Shown: piece after piece, positions 9,621 through 21,005 of the stretch
How the letters are laid out: each line of letters opens with the position of its first letter
Numbering within the stretch: the first letter of the stretch is position 1
NCBI GenBank assembly: GCA_003252105.1
Contig: QKDL01000050.1
Span: 62,001-126,000 of the forward strand
Direction of reading: 5' to 3'
Origin: Arcobacter sp.
GTDB taxonomy: Bacteria > Campylobacterota > Campylobacteria > Campylobacterales > Arcobacteraceae
Length of the DNA stretch: 64,000 nt
Notes under the pieces: generated by a model
Database searches by the model: none
Told to the model about the DNA's origin: nothing
The model's input: only the letters and a program-made list of their open reading frames with translations
Translations under genes and position numbers: made by a program

Positions 9621-12600
9621 ATGATGGGAAGTAATTTAGATTTACTAACTTCTTTTAAAGACAATTGTGGTTTTGGTTTAATGGCTGATTTGAAAAACAG
9701 ACCAAGTCACGAAAATTTAGAAGATGCTATAACTTCGCTTGAGCGAATGATGCACAGAGGTGCAGTGGCAGCAGATGGTAAAACAGGAGATGGTTCTGGA
9801 CTACTGTTATCTATGCCAAATAAATTTATGAGAAAAATTGCTACTGAACAAGGTATTGATTTACCAGAAGTTTATGCAGTTGCGATGATATTTACAAAAG
9901 ACCTAGAAGATATTGAGACTTTTAAACAACACTGTGAAAACAACGATTTAAAAGTATTATTAACTAGAAACGTACCTGTTGATAAGGACGCTTTAGGTCA
10001 ACAAGCTTTAGATAGCTTACCACACATAGTTCAAGTATTTGTATCTGCCAATGCAATTATGACTGCAAAAAGATTTGATGCAATGCTATATTTAACTAGA
10101 AAAGAGTGTGAACACCAATTAATTGATAAGAAAGATTTTTATATTCCAACATTTTCATCAAAGGTAATTGCGTACAAAGGGCTTATTATGCCTACGCATA
10201 TCAAACATTTTTATATAGATTTAAGAGATGATGATTTTCAAATTTCATTTGGACTTTTTCATCAAAGATTCTCTACAAACACACTACCTCAATGGAGATT
10301 AGCACAACCATTTAGAGCAATTGCTCACAATGGAGAGATTAACTCAGTTGAAGCAAATAGACTTAATGTTCAAATAAAATCAGAACAAATTCAATCAGAA
10401 GTATTTACTGATGAAGAGATAGCTAGAATTTTACCAATTTTACAACCAGGTGGTTCTGATTCTGCTTCATTAGATAATATGTTTGAGTTTCTTTTAGCAA
10501 ATGGTGTTGACTTTTTCAAAGCAGCAAGAAGTTTAATTCCAGCACCTTGGCAAAATGCACCACATATGGATTCTGATTTAAGAGCATTTTATGAATACAC
10601 TTCAACTGCAATGGAAGCATGGGATGGACCTGCTGCTGTTTCTTTAACTGATGGTAGACATATTGGATGTTTAATTGATAGAAATGGACTAAGACCTTCT
10701 AAATATGTGATTACAAAAAATCACAAGATGTATATTACTTCAGAGTATGGAACTTTAGCTATTGATGAAGATAATATTTTAGAAAGAGGAAGATTACAAT
10801 CAGGGCAAATGATAGGTCTTGATTTAAAACATGGAAAAGTTTTAAAAGAAGAAGATATCAATAACTATTTAAAATCGTGCCAAAAATATGGTGTATGGTT
10901 AAACAATGATATGGAATACTTACAAGAGTATATTGATGAGTCATTTTTAGATACTACTGATTATAAGCTAAAAGAATTAGAGAAAAAACAAAAATATTTT
11001 AATATCACTTATGAAGTATTAGACCAAATGATTGAGCCTATGGCAAAAGATGGTAAAGAACCAGTTGGTTCTATGGGGGATGATACTCCTTTAGCATGTT
11101 TTTCTCAAGTAAATAGAAACTTTACTGACTTCTTTAGACAAAAATTTGCACAAGTTACAAACCCACCAATTGATCCATATAGAGAAAAGATTGTAATGTC
11201 TTTAGAGACTGGTTTTGGGCATGTTCATAATATTTTAGAAGAGAAACCAGAGTTTGCAAAAAGATTAAAAGTTGCAAGTCCTATTTTAATGAAAGAAAAA
11301 TTTGATGTACTTAACTCTTTTGGTGATCCTTCATCTCCAAGATATGATGAATACTACAAAAATAGAACATTTACTACAACTTTCAAAACAAACTTAAAAG
11401 CTGCCTTAGATAAATTAGCAACATATGTTGTAAAAGCAGTAAAAGAGGATAAAGTTACAGTTGTAATCTTAAGTGATAAAGATATTGCAGATAATGTAAA
11501 AGTTATTCCTATGGCAATGGCGGTAGGTTTTATAAATCAAAAACTACTTGAAGCTGGAGTTAGACACCATGCTTCAATTGTAGCTGTAAGTGCTGAAGTT
11601 TATGATCCACATATGGCTGCTGTTATGATTGGATATGGTGCAACAGCAATCTATCCATATATGATGTATGCATCTACAGTTGCTCTTTATAAAAGAAAAG
11701 GTGTATCTAAATATGAGATGCAAAGAGTTCTTAAAAATACTCAAAAAGCAGTAAATGCTGGATTACTTAAAATTATGTCAAAAATGGGTATTTGTACAAT
11801 TGCAAGTTACAGAAACTCAAGATTATTTGATGTTATTGGATTAAGTGATGCTATTATTCAAGATTGTTTTGAAGGAAGTCATTCAGATTTAGCTGGACTT
11901 TCATACGAAGATATTGAAAAAAGAATTGAAAAACAACATTTTGATGCATTTTTTGATGATAAACATATGTTCCCATTAGAACTTGGAGGTTTCTACAAGT
12001 TTATTAGAGGTGGTGAATATCATGATTATGGTCCAGATACAACAAGAGCAATGCATAACAAACAAGCTTCTATAAAAGAGGATATTTCTGATTTTGATAA
12101 GTTAAGAGAGCTTGTAGAAAATAGAGATAAAAAATTTATTAGAGACTTTTTAGAGTTTAATTCTGATAGACAAGCAATAGATATTAATGAAGTTGAACCA
12201 ATTGAAAATATTTTCAAAAGATTTGCAACTGCTGCTATGTCATGTGGTTCTATTTCTCCAGAAGCTCATGAAGCTATGGCTATGGCTATGAATACAATTG
12301 GTGGTATGTCAAACTCTGGTGAAGGTGGAGAAGATCCAAAAAGATTTGGAACACTTAAAAACTCTAGAATCAAACAAGTTGCTTCTGGTAGATTTGGTGT
12401 TACACCTGGATATTTAAGAAGTGCAGATGAGATTCAAATCAAAGTTGCACAAGGTGCAAAACCAGGTGAAGGTGGACAATTACCAGGTCATAAAGTAACT
12501 CCACTTATTGCAACACTTAGACATACAATTGAAGGTGTTACATTAATTTCACCACCACCACACCATGATATTTATTCAATTGAGGATTTAGCACAATTAA

Positions 12601-14060
12601 TTTTTGACTTAAAACAAGTTAATCCAGAAGCTAAAATCACAGTTAAACTTGTATCAACAATTGGTGTTGGAACAATTGCAGCTGGTGTTGCAAAAGCATA
12701 TGCTGATAGAATTGTAATCTCTGGAGCTGATGGTGGTACTGGTGCTGCACCATTAACATCAATTAAACATGCGGGTAACCCATGGGAGATTGGTCTTTCA
12801 GAAGCTCACAATGCATTAAAAGCAAACCACTTAAGAGAGTTTGTACATGTACAAACAGATGGTGGATTAAAAACTGGTCTTGATGTAGTAAAAGCTGCAT
12901 TACTTGGAGCAGAATCTTATGCATTTGGTACAGCTTCATTAACACTATTAGGGTGTAAAATTTTAAGAATTTGTCACACAAATAAATGTTCTGTTGGGGT
13001 TGCTACTCAAGATGAAGATTTAAGAGCACATTTCTCAGGTACTGTAGAAAGACTTATCTCTTATTTTACATTTATAGCAAATGATGTTAGAACTATTTTG
13101 GCAAAACTTGGATATACAACTTTAGAAGAGTTAATTGGAAGAAGTGATTTATTAAAAGTTATTGATGATGAATTTGCACAAAAATTTGACTTCCAAAATA
13201 TTTTAAGAAGAGTTGATGGAGTTAATACTTGTCAAAAAGCAACAAATGAACCATTTGATAAAAATAAATTTGAAAAAGAGTTACTTAAAAAAGTACATAA
13301 AACAATAGAAAAACCAACAGTTCCAATTAAAATCAAAGATACTATTTGTAACCTAAACAGAAGTTTTGGTGCACTTATTTCTGGTGAAATTGCTAAATAT
13401 TATGGTGATGCAGGATTACCTGATGGTTCAATCAATATTTTCTTAAAAGGTATTGCAGGACAATCTTTTGGAGCATTTATAAGTAAAGGTATGAACCTAT
13501 ACTTAGAGGGAGCTGCAAATGACTATGTTGGTAAAGGTATGAATGGTGGTAAAATCATCGTAAATACACTTCACCAAGGTCCAGAGTTTGCTGGAGCTGG
13601 TAATACTTGTTTATATGGAGCAACAGGTGGTAAACTTTTTGTAAGAGCTGCAGTTGGTGAAAGATTTGGTGTAAGAAACTCAGGAGCTACAGCTGTTGTA
13701 GAAGGTACTGGAGATAATGCTTGTGAATATATGACAGGTGGTATTGTAGTTATCCTTGGAGATACAGGAGTTAACTTTGGTGCTGGTATGACAGGTGGAT
13801 TATCTTTTGTTTATGATCCATTAAAAACATTTGTAGATAAAATGAATCAAGAGTTAATTGAAGCAGTTAGAATTGATACAGATGATACAGAAAGAGAAAG
13901 ATTATTCTTAAAAAGACTTCTAATGGAGTATTTAAATGAAACAGAATCTGCTAGAGCTGAATCTATATTAGAAAACTTTAGAGCAGAGGTAAGAAACTTC
14001 TGGATGGTTAAACCAAAAAATATGACTGTATTACCTTTAAATCCGGATGAGGGAGACTAA
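9621..14060 (+). CDS. gltB: Glutamate synthase large subunit
   Basis: 1479 aa; Ntn amidotransferase start (CGFGLMADLKNRPSH), GltB motifs GEGGEDPKRFGT, GAKPGEGGQLPGHKV, GADGGTGAAPLTSIKHAG. Confidence 0.98.
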   Translation: MMGSNLDLLTSFKDNCGFGLMADLKNRPSHENLEDAITSLERMMHRGAVAADGKTGDGSGLLLSMPNKFMRKIATEQGIDLPEVYAVAMIFTKDLEDIETFKQHCENNDLKVLLTRNVPVDKDALGQQALDSLPHIVQVFVSANAIMTAKRFDAMLYLTRKECEHQLIDKKDFYIPTFSSKVIAYKGLIMPTHIKHFYIDLRDDDFQISFGLFHQRFSTNTLPQWRLAQPFRAIAHNGEINSVEANRLNVQIKSEQIQSEVFTDEEIARILPILQPGGSDSASLDNMFEFLLANGVDFFKAARSLIPAPWQNAPHMDSDLRAFYEYTSTAMEAWDGPAAVSLTDGRHIGCLIDRNGLRPSKYVITKNHKMYITSEYGTLAIDEDNILERGRLQSGQMIGLDLKHGKVLKEEDINNYLKSCQKYGVWLNNDMEYLQEYIDESFLDTTDYKLKELEKKQKYFNITYEVLDQMIEPMAKDGKEPVGSMGDDTPLACFSQVNRNFTDFFRQKFAQVTNPPIDPYREKIVMSLETGFGHVHNILEEKPEFAKRLKVASPILMKEKFDVLNSFGDPSSPRYDEYYKNRTFTTTFKTNLKAALDKLATYVVKAVKEDKVTVVILSDKDIADNVKVIPMAMAVGFINQKLLEAGVRHHASIVAVSAEVYDPHMAAVMIGYGATAIYPYMMYASTVALYKRKGVSKYEMQRVLKNTQKAVNAGLLKIMSKMGICTIASYRNSRLFDVIGLSDAIIQDCFEGSHSDLAGLSYEDIEKRIEKQHFDAFFDDKHMFPLELGGFYKFIRGGEYHDYGPDTTRAMHNKQASIKEDISDFDKLRELVENRDKKFIRDFLEFNSDRQAIDINEVEPIENIFKRFATAAMSCGSISPEAHEAMAMAMNTIGGMSNSGEGGEDPKRFGTLKNSRIKQVASGRFGVTPGYLRSADEIQIKVAQGAKPGEGGQLPGHKVTPLIATLRHTIEGVTLISPPPHHDIYSIEDLAQLIFDLKQVNPEAKITVKLVSTIGVGTIAAGVAKAYADRIVISGADGGTGAAPLTSIKHAGNPWEIGLSEAHNALKANHLREFVHVQTDGGLKTGLDVVKAALLGAESYAFGTASLTLLGCKILRICHTNKCSVGVATQDEDLRAHFSGTVERLISYFTFIANDVRTILAKLGYTTLEELIGRSDLLKVIDDEFAQKFDFQNILRRVDGVNTCQKATNEPFDKNKFEKELLKKVHKTIEKPTVPIKIKDTICNLNRSFGALISGEIAKYYGDAGLPDGSINIFLKGIAGQSFGAFISKGMNLYLEGAANDYVGKGMNGGKIIVNTLHQGPEFAGAGNTCLYGATGGKLFVRAAVGERFGVRNSGATAVVEGTGDNACEYMTGGIVVILGDTGVNFGAGMTGGLSFVYDPLKTFVDKMNQELIEAVRIDTDDTERERLFLKRLLMEYLNETESARAESILENFRAEVRNFWMVKPKNMTVLPLNPDEGD

Positions 14061-14063
14061 GAG

Positions 14064-15437
14064 ATGTTAAACTTTACTAAATTTGAAAGAATAAACCCTG
14101 AAAAAAGGGATGTATTACAAAGATTAAAAGATTATAATGAAGTTTATCAAGTATTTGAAAAACAAAGAGCAAAAGAGCAAGCAGACAGATGTATGCAATG
14201 TGGAGATCCATATTGTCATACAGGGTGTCCTTTAGGAAACTTTATCCCTGCTTGGTTAAAACAAACAGCAGAAGATAATCCAGATTTAGCATTTGCTTTA
14301 TCAAATGAAACATCTCCTTTCCCAGAAATCTTAGGAAGAATCTGTCCTCAAGATGTACTTTGTGAAGGTGCGTGTTCTTTAAATACTGGACATGGTGCAG
14401 TATCTATTGGAGCTATTGAGACTTCATTAAATGAAAGAGCTTTTGAAAAAGGTATGAAACCTAAATTTACTGAAATCAAAAGTGATAAAAAAGTAGCTGT
14501 TATTGGTTCTGGACCATCAGGTATTTCTGCTGCTACATTTTTACTTAGACGTGGAATTGCTGTTGAGATGTTTGAAAGAGAAGATAGAGCTGGTGGATTA
14601 CTTATGTATGGAATCCCTGGATTTAAACTTGATAAAACAACAGTTGATAGAAGAATCAATTGGTTACTTGAAGCTGGTATGAAACTACATCTAAATTGTG
14701 AAATAGGTAAAGATAAATCAGTAGAAGAGTTAGAATCAGAATTTGATGCTGTTTTTGTAGGTATTGGTGCAAAAGCGGGTAATTGGGCTAAAATCTCTGG
14801 AGAGGATTCTTCAAATGTTCATTTAGCAATGGAATTTTTAACTGGTCTTCAAAAAAGAAATATGAACAACAAAGCTGACTATATTGATGTAAAAGATAAA
14901 AACGTTGTTGTAATTGGTGGTGGAGATACTGCTATGGACTGTGTTAGAAGTTCAGTAAGAGAGGGTGCAAAATCTGTTAAATGTCTTTACAGAAGAGATG
15001 AAGCAAATATGCCTGGATCTAAAAAAGAGGTTGTAAATGCAAAAGAAGAGGGTGTTGAATATCTATTTAATGTAAGTCCTAAATCAATCATATCTAAAGA
15101 TGGAATTGCAACTGGAGTTGAACTTTTAGAAACAACTATGAGTGAACCTGATGAATCAGGAAGACAAAAAGTTATTATAAACGAAGGTTCAGAATTTGTT
15201 GAAGAAGCTGATGTTGTTATTATGGCATTAGGTTTTGCACCAGAAGTTCCTGCATTTTTAGCACAAGCTAATATTAAAACAAACTCATGGGGTGGAATTG
15301 AGATTAATGATAAATTTCAAACATCTAACACAAAATTTTATGCTGGTGGAGATTGTAGAAGAGGTGCTCATCTAGCAGTAACTGCTGCAGTAGATGGTAG
15401 AGAAGCAGCAAAAGAGATAATCAAAGCATTAATGTAA
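14064..15437 (+). CDS. gltD: Glutamate synthase small subunit
   Basis: CMQCGDPYCHTGCPLGNFIP Fe-S motif, GSGPSGISAATFL and VVIGGGDTAMDCVR nucleotide-binding motifs; follows gltB. Confidence 0.97.
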   Translation: MLNFTKFERINPEKRDVLQRLKDYNEVYQVFEKQRAKEQADRCMQCGDPYCHTGCPLGNFIPAWLKQTAEDNPDLAFALSNETSPFPEILGRICPQDVLCEGACSLNTGHGAVSIGAIETSLNERAFEKGMKPKFTEIKSDKKVAVIGSGPSGISAATFLLRRGIAVEMFEREDRAGGLLMYGIPGFKLDKTTVDRRINWLLEAGMKLHLNCEIGKDKSVEELESEFDAVFVGIGAKAGNWAKISGEDSSNVHLAMEFLTGLQKRNMNNKADYIDVKDKNVVVIGGGDTAMDCVRSSVREGAKSVKCLYRRDEANMPGSKKEVVNAKEEGVEYLFNVSPKSIISKDGIATGVELLETTMSEPDESGRQKVIINEGSEFVEEADVVIMALGFAPEVPAFLAQANIKTNSWGGIEINDKFQTSNTKFYAGGDCRRGAHLAVTAAVDGREAAKEIIKALM

Positions 15438-16174
15438 TGTTTGATTATAACTCATTTGAAAATGCAGTTATCCAAGCAAATAAAGAGCTTTATGAGTATA
15501 TAAATACTCATCTAAGCTCAACTGACTTAGACGAATCCAAAACCATAGGTTTTGGAGGAGATCACTCTTTAAATATAGATTTAATTGCTGAAAATATTTT
15601 TATAAAATATCTTTCAAACTTTGGAGATATCTTTTCAGAAGAGGTAGGTTTACTCTCTTCAAACTCAAATATAAAAATCATCATAGATCCTTTAGATGGT
15701 AGTCATAATTTTCTTTCAAATTTGCCATATTTTGCTACATCAGTTGCTTTAAAAATTGATGATGAATTAAAAGCTGGGTATATTTGTAACTTAAATACTG
15801 GAATTTTAACATATAGACAAAATTGTAAAGATACAAAACAACTTTCAATATTGACAAATAAAAGTATAAAATTTTATGAAATTTCAAAGCCTAAAATTGC
15901 AATTTTTGAAAGAGCTTATGCTTATCCACAAATATGTACTAAACTATCACAAAATCATATAAAATATCGAAGTTGTGGGGCTGTTGCACTATCATTGGCA
16001 AATGCAATAAACTATAAATTTTTACTTTTTGCAGGAAAAATTAGAGAGTTTGATATTGCTGCTGGATTGTATATAAATGGCAACCTAAATATTTACTGCG
16101 ATGATGAATTTTTATTAGTTTCAAAAAACAAAGATAATTTTGACTTAGTTAAAGAATTTATTAAAGATATTTAG
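15437..16174 (+). CDS. Inositol monophosphatase / CysQ-like phosphatase
   Basis: IIIDPLDGSHNFLSNLPYFATSVAL matches the metal-binding DPxDGxxNF motif. Confidence 0.85.
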   Translation: MFDYNSFENAVIQANKELYEYINTHLSSTDLDESKTIGFGGDHSLNIDLIAENIFIKYLSNFGDIFSEEVGLLSSNSNIKIIIDPLDGSHNFLSNLPYFATSVALKIDDELKAGYICNLNTGILTYRQNCKDTKQLSILTNKSIKFYEISKPKIAIFERAYAYPQICTKLSQNHIKYRSCGAVALSLANAINYKFLLFAGKIREFDIAAGLYINGNLNIYCDDEFLLVSKNKDNFDLVKEFIKDI

Positions 16175-16200
16175 GTTATAAATCCAAGACGATATTTTGA

Positions 16201-16470
<270 letters not shown>

Positions 16471-16471
16471 T

Positions 16472-17944
16472 ATGGCTAAAATAACAACTATCATCGACAT
16501 TGGGTCTAACTCAATGCGAATGGTTGTATTTGAAAAAAGTAGCCGTTATGCTTTTAATCTTATTAACGAAACAAAAGCAAGGGTTAAAATATCTGAAGGG
16601 TGTTATGAAAATGATGGCAACCTTCAGGAACCTGCTATGCAAAGAGCCTTTAGCTCTTTAGAGTCATTTTTAAATATATCAAAAGCTTTAAAATCTAGAA
16701 AAATTATGTGTGTAGCTACTTCTGCATTAAGGGATGCACCAAATGCAAAAGAGTTTTTAACATTAGTTAAAAATAAACTAGGTTTAAATATTAAAGTAAT
16801 TGATGGACCTAAAGAGGCATATTATGGTGGTGTTGCAGCTTTAAACTTAATATTTGGAAGTAATTTTGTAACTGTTGATATTGGTGGTGGTTCCACAGAG
16901 TTTGCTTTTATTAAAGATGGTAGAATAGAAAAATGTTTATCTCTAAATATAGGAACTGTTCGATTAAATGAACTTTTCTTTAGTAAAGGCAATATTCAAG
17001 GTGCAAAAGATTACATTCTTCAAAGATTAAATGAAGTTAAAGAGTGTGGACATGAGATTCCCCCTACAGTTGTTGGAATAGGTGGAAGTATTAGAGCACT
17101 AAGTAAAGTAATTATTAACCAAAACAATTATCCCTTAGATATATTGCATGGATTTACTTATGAGTACAATGCAAATAAGTATATCTTTAAAGCAATAATA
17201 GAGGCTCAAGATGAAAAAGCCTTAAAAGATATAGGTATTAAAAAAGATAGATTTGATACTATAAAAGAGGGAACTTTTATTTTTAATACAATTTTAGAAG
17301 AGTTAAATATCCAAAAAGTGATAACTTCTGGAGCAGGAGTTAGAGAAGGTGTTTATTTAGCTGATCTTCTAAGAACTTGTAATAATAAGTTCCCAGTTAA
17401 TTTTAATATCAGTATTAGAAGTATGTTAGATAGATTCCAAATAGATGCAAAACAAAGTGCATATTTAGGAAAAAATGCAGCAGATATTTTTGATGCTCTA
17501 AAACCTTTACATAATCTTGATGAAAAATATAAAAAGAAATTAATTGATGCTTCTAAACTACACTCAATTGGTAAAACACTGAACTTTTATAAATCCAATG
17601 ATAACACTTTTGATTTTATATTAAATGGTTTAAATTATGATATAAAACATACAACAAGAGTTGTAGTAGCTCATATTATTAAGTTCTCAAAGAAATCTTT
17701 GCCTCAAAATAAAGATTTAGAACAATATGCAAAACTATTGCCAGAACTTGAAGTTATGCAGTGGTTATCCTTTATGATATCTATAAATCTTACTATTAAT
17801 CAAGATTATTCAATGCCAAAAGTTGAATATAAACTAAAAAATAAAAAACTTAAAATCTGTCTTGAAAAGCCAAATTATCTAATCTCTAGTGATATTGAAA
17901 AAGTAGAAACTCCAAAAGGTGTTAAGGTAAAGGTTATATGTTAG
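16472..17944 (+). CDS. Ppx/GppA phosphatase family protein
   Basis: IDIGSNSMRMVVFE, ATSALRDAPNA, VDIGGGSTEFAF motifs. Confidence 0.95.
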   Translation: MAKITTIIDIGSNSMRMVVFEKSSRYAFNLINETKARVKISEGCYENDGNLQEPAMQRAFSSLESFLNISKALKSRKIMCVATSALRDAPNAKEFLTLVKNKLGLNIKVIDGPKEAYYGGVAALNLIFGSNFVTVDIGGGSTEFAFIKDGRIEKCLSLNIGTVRLNELFFSKGNIQGAKDYILQRLNEVKECGHEIPPTVVGIGGSIRALSKVIINQNNYPLDILHGFTYEYNANKYIFKAIIEAQDEKALKDIGIKKDRFDTIKEGTFIFNTILEELNIQKVITSGAGVREGVYLADLLRTCNNKFPVNFNISIRSMLDRFQIDAKQSAYLGKNAADIFDALKPLHNLDEKYKKKLIDASKLHSIGKTLNFYKSNDNTFDFILNGLNYDIKHTTRVVVAHIIKFSKKSLPQNKDLEQYAKLLPELEVMQWLSFMISINLTINQDYSMPKVEYKLKNKKLKICLEKPNYLISSDIEKVETPKGVKVKVIC

Positions 17945-18843
17945 AGAAAATCACTTATATACTTTTTTTAGCTTTTGTTAAATTTATGCAAATTTTACCA
18001 AAAAAGTTAAGAAGAGGGATATTATTTGGATTTTCAAGGTTAGTATATCTATTTGCAAAAAAAACAAATCGTATTATAAGAGCTAATCTAAAATTTGTTT
18101 ACAAAGATATAAGTGAAGAAGAGATTAAGAAGATTCAAAAATACTCTTATTTTAATATGACACTTTGGATATTAACTTTAATAGAAAATTTTACAATGAG
18201 TGATGAAGAGTTAAAACAAAGCGTAGAGATTGAAAACCTAGAGATATTTGAGAAACTTAAAAGTGAAGGTAAACCTATTATTCTAATATCTGCACATTTT
18301 GGTAATATGGAGATGTTAAGTAGCTATTTAAACAGATTTGTTACACCTATAGTTCAAGTTGCAAGAGAATCAAACTTTAATCAAATCGATAATTTTATAG
18401 TTAAAAGTAGAGAAAAATTTGGTTCTAAAATCATATTTAGAAGTGGTGCTTTAAAATATTTATATAAATCTTTAAAAAGAAAAGAGGTTATCTCTTTGAT
18501 TATTGATCAAAGTATAAATAGTAAAGAGGGGATTGAAGTAGAGTTTTTAGGTAAAAAATGTAATCAAACAACTTCAACATCTGCTTTTGCAAAAAAATTT
18601 GATGCTTATTTACTTCCTGTTGCAATATTCAATCAAGATGATTATAAATATAAAATCAAATTTTATGATTTTATAAAACCAATTAATACCCAAAATGATG
18701 AAGATGATATGAAAAAGCTCGCTCAATTGCAAGCTAATGCAATATCTGCTATAATTAATGAGGATAAAAAGCAGTGGTTTTGGCCACACAAAAGATTTAA
18801 AACTCATTATAAAGAGATATATGGAAAGAATTTTAATAATTAG
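17938..18843 (+). CDS. Lipid A biosynthesis lauroyl acyltransferase-like (LpxL/HtrB family)
   Basis: ISAHFGNMEML (HxxxxE-type motif), QWFWPHKRFK C-terminal motif. Confidence 0.88.
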   Translation: MLEKITYILFLAFVKFMQILPKKLRRGILFGFSRLVYLFAKKTNRIIRANLKFVYKDISEEEIKKIQKYSYFNMTLWILTLIENFTMSDEELKQSVEIENLEIFEKLKSEGKPIILISAHFGNMEMLSSYLNRFVTPIVQVARESNFNQIDNFIVKSREKFGSKIIFRSGALKYLYKSLKRKEVISLIIDQSINSKEGIEVEFLGKKCNQTTSTSAFAKKFDAYLLPVAIFNQDDYKYKIKFYDFIKPINTQNDEDDMKKLAQLQANAISAIINEDKKQWFWPHKRFKTHYKEIYGKNFNN

Positions 18844-19696
18844 TGATGGCAAACCTGGACATCTAAATCAATCAATAGCTTTTTGCAAAATCAAAAATAT
18901 TGAATATGATATATTAACTGTTGAGTTTAAATCAAAACTATTTAAATCATTTTCATACCTTTTTGATAAGTTTGGGTTTTACACAAACTTTTTATTTAAA
19001 CCATATGAAAATAAAGATTTTAACTCTTATAGTGCAATAATAAGTACAGGTTCTAGTACATACTATCTAAATAAATATTTATCAAAAAAGTTTAATAAAA
19101 AGTCTATAGTTTTAATGTTGCCAAAATCTTATAAGTATGAAGATTTTACATATATTTTAGCTCAAGAACACGATAATCCACCAAAACTAAATAATATAAT
19201 CAAAATACCATTGAATCTATCTTTTTCAAGCCCTAAAAACTTGATAAAAAAAGAGTTTGATAAAAAAGCAATTGGTATTATAGTAGGTGGAAACAACGAT
19301 ATCTTTACATTAAAAAGTGAAGACTTAAAAAAGGTTTTGGATAAGATATTTAGTGAATTTAAAAACTATTCAAAATATATCACAACATCAAGAAGAACAC
19401 CAAAGCAGGTTGAAACTTTGATAGAAAGTTATGATTTTGATTATAAGTTAATCTATTCAAAAGAGCCAACTATAAATCCAATACCAGACTTTTTAACTCT
19501 TTGTAATGAACTTTTTATTACTATTGATTCAACTTCGATGTTAAGTGAAGCAAGAGCAAATAGTGATGCAAAGATAAATATAATACAATTAGAATCAAAA
19601 AAAGATAATACAAAATATCATAGACTAGCTTCAAAAGTTGAAAGTTTAAATAAAAAAGTTGATTTTGAAAAAATACTAAAAAAAATAGAAATTTAA
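18821..19696 (+). CDS. ELM1/DUF1022-like protein
   Basis: ATG at 18821 gives MERILIISDGKPGHLNQSIAF...; the track start at 18758 lies inside the previous gene. GGNNDIF and TTSRRTPKQVE resemble the ELM1 family. Confidence 0.7.
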   Translation: MERILIISDGKPGHLNQSIAFCKIKNIEYDILTVEFKSKLFKSFSYLFDKFGFYTNFLFKPYENKDFNSYSAIISTGSSTYYLNKYLSKKFNKKSIVLMLPKSYKYEDFTYILAQEHDNPPKLNNIIKIPLNLSFSSPKNLIKKEFDKKAIGIIVGGNNDIFTLKSEDLKKVLDKIFSEFKNYSKYITTSRRTPKQVETLIESYDFDYKLIYSKEPTINPIPDFLTLCNELFITIDSTSMLSEARANSDAKINIIQLESKKDNTKYHRLASKVESLNKKVDFEKILKKIEI

Positions 19697-19709
19697 TTTA
19701 AGGTAAATT

Positions 19710-21002
19710 ATGAGTAAAAAAATATGTATAGTAGGTTTAGGGTATGTTGGATTACCATTAGCTCATGCCTTTGCAAAAAAGTATGATGTTGTAGGCTTTG
19801 ACATAAATGAAAATAGAATAAAAGAATTAAATGAAGCAAACGACACAACTTTAGAATTAACAAGTGAACAATTAAAAGAGGTTTTACCAAAGTTTAATTC
19901 ACAGTTATCAAACAATAAATTAACAATCTCAAACGATATAAAACAAATAGAAGATTGTAATATCTATATTGTAACAGTTCCAACACCAATTGATAATTCA
20001 AATAGACCAGATTTGACACCTTTGATTAAATCTTCACAAACAATTGGAAAAGTTCTAAAAAAAGATGATATCGTAATTTACGAATCAACAGTATATCCAG
20101 GAGTAACAGAAGAGGTTTGTGTACCCCAACTAGAAGATGTATCGGGTCTAAAATTTAATAGTGACTTTTATTGTGGATATTCACCCGAAAGAATAAATCC
20201 AGGTGATAAAGAGCATACTGTAACAAAAATATTAAAAATCACTTCAGGAAGTACACCTAAAATTGCAGATATTGTAGATGAACTTTACTCTTCAATTATT
20301 GTAGCTGGAACTTTTAAAGCTTCAAGTATTAAAGTAGCAGAAGCTGCAAAAGTTATAGAAAATACTCAAAGAGATGTAAATATAGCACTTATAAATGAAC
20401 TTGCTTTGATATTTGATAATTTAGGAATTGCTACAAATGAAGTGATTGATGCAGCAGCAACTAAATGGAATTTTATAAAATTAAAACCAGGATTAGTTGG
20501 AGGACATTGTATTGGGGTTGATCCATATTATCTTACATACAAAGCTGAAGAGTTAGGTTATAAACCAAACCTAATACTTGGAGCTAGACAGATAAACAAT
20601 GGTATGAGTAAATTTATTGCAGAAAAAACAATAAAACAGATGATTCAAAAAGGTAAGATTATCAAAGATTCAAATATCTTAATCATGGGACTTACTTTTA
20701 AAGAAAACTGTCCAGATATTAGAAATACAAAAGTTGTAGATATTATTGAAGAGCTTAAAGAATATGGAGCTAATATTGATGTTTATGAGCCTTGGATTGA
20801 TGAAAAAGATAAGGGTTATTACGATTATAATTTTGTTGAAAATCTATTTGAATCAACTAAAAAATATGAAGCAATAGTTGTAGCAGTTGGGCATGATAAG
20901 TTTAAACAATTTAGCCAAGAACAATTTGAGAGTTTAATTACTGGTGAGAGTTTGATAATAGATGTAAAAGGAATTGTTCCTAATCCAACTTGGACTCTAT
21001 AA
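19710..21002 (+). CDS. UDP-N-acetyl-hexosamine 6-dehydrogenase (WbpO/TviB type)
   Basis: KICIVGLGYVGLPLAHAFAKKYDVVGFDIN; GGHCIGVDPYYLTYKAEELGY; ILIMGLTFKENCPDIRNTKV. Confidence 0.95.
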   Translation: MSKKICIVGLGYVGLPLAHAFAKKYDVVGFDINENRIKELNEANDTTLELTSEQLKEVLPKFNSQLSNNKLTISNDIKQIEDCNIYIVTVPTPIDNSNRPDLTPLIKSSQTIGKVLKKDDIVIYESTVYPGVTEEVCVPQLEDVSGLKFNSDFYCGYSPERINPGDKEHTVTKILKITSGSTPKIADIVDELYSSIIVAGTFKASSIKVAEAAKVIENTQRDVNIALINELALIFDNLGIATNEVIDAAATKWNFIKLKPGLVGGHCIGVDPYYLTYKAEELGYKPNLILGARQINNGMSKFIAEKTIKQMIQKGKIIKDSNILIMGLTFKENCPDIRNTKVVDIIEELKEYGANIDVYEPWIDEKDKGYYDYNFVENLFESTKKYEAIVVAVGHDKFKQFSQEQFESLITGESLIIDVKGIVPNPTWTL

Positions 21003-21005
21003 TAT

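Noticed and set aside
18758-18820. Upstream start of the ELM1-like ORF as listed in the track
   Set aside because: This region lies inside the preceding acyltransferase gene; ATG at 18821 starts the conserved ILIISDGKPGHLNQS sequence.
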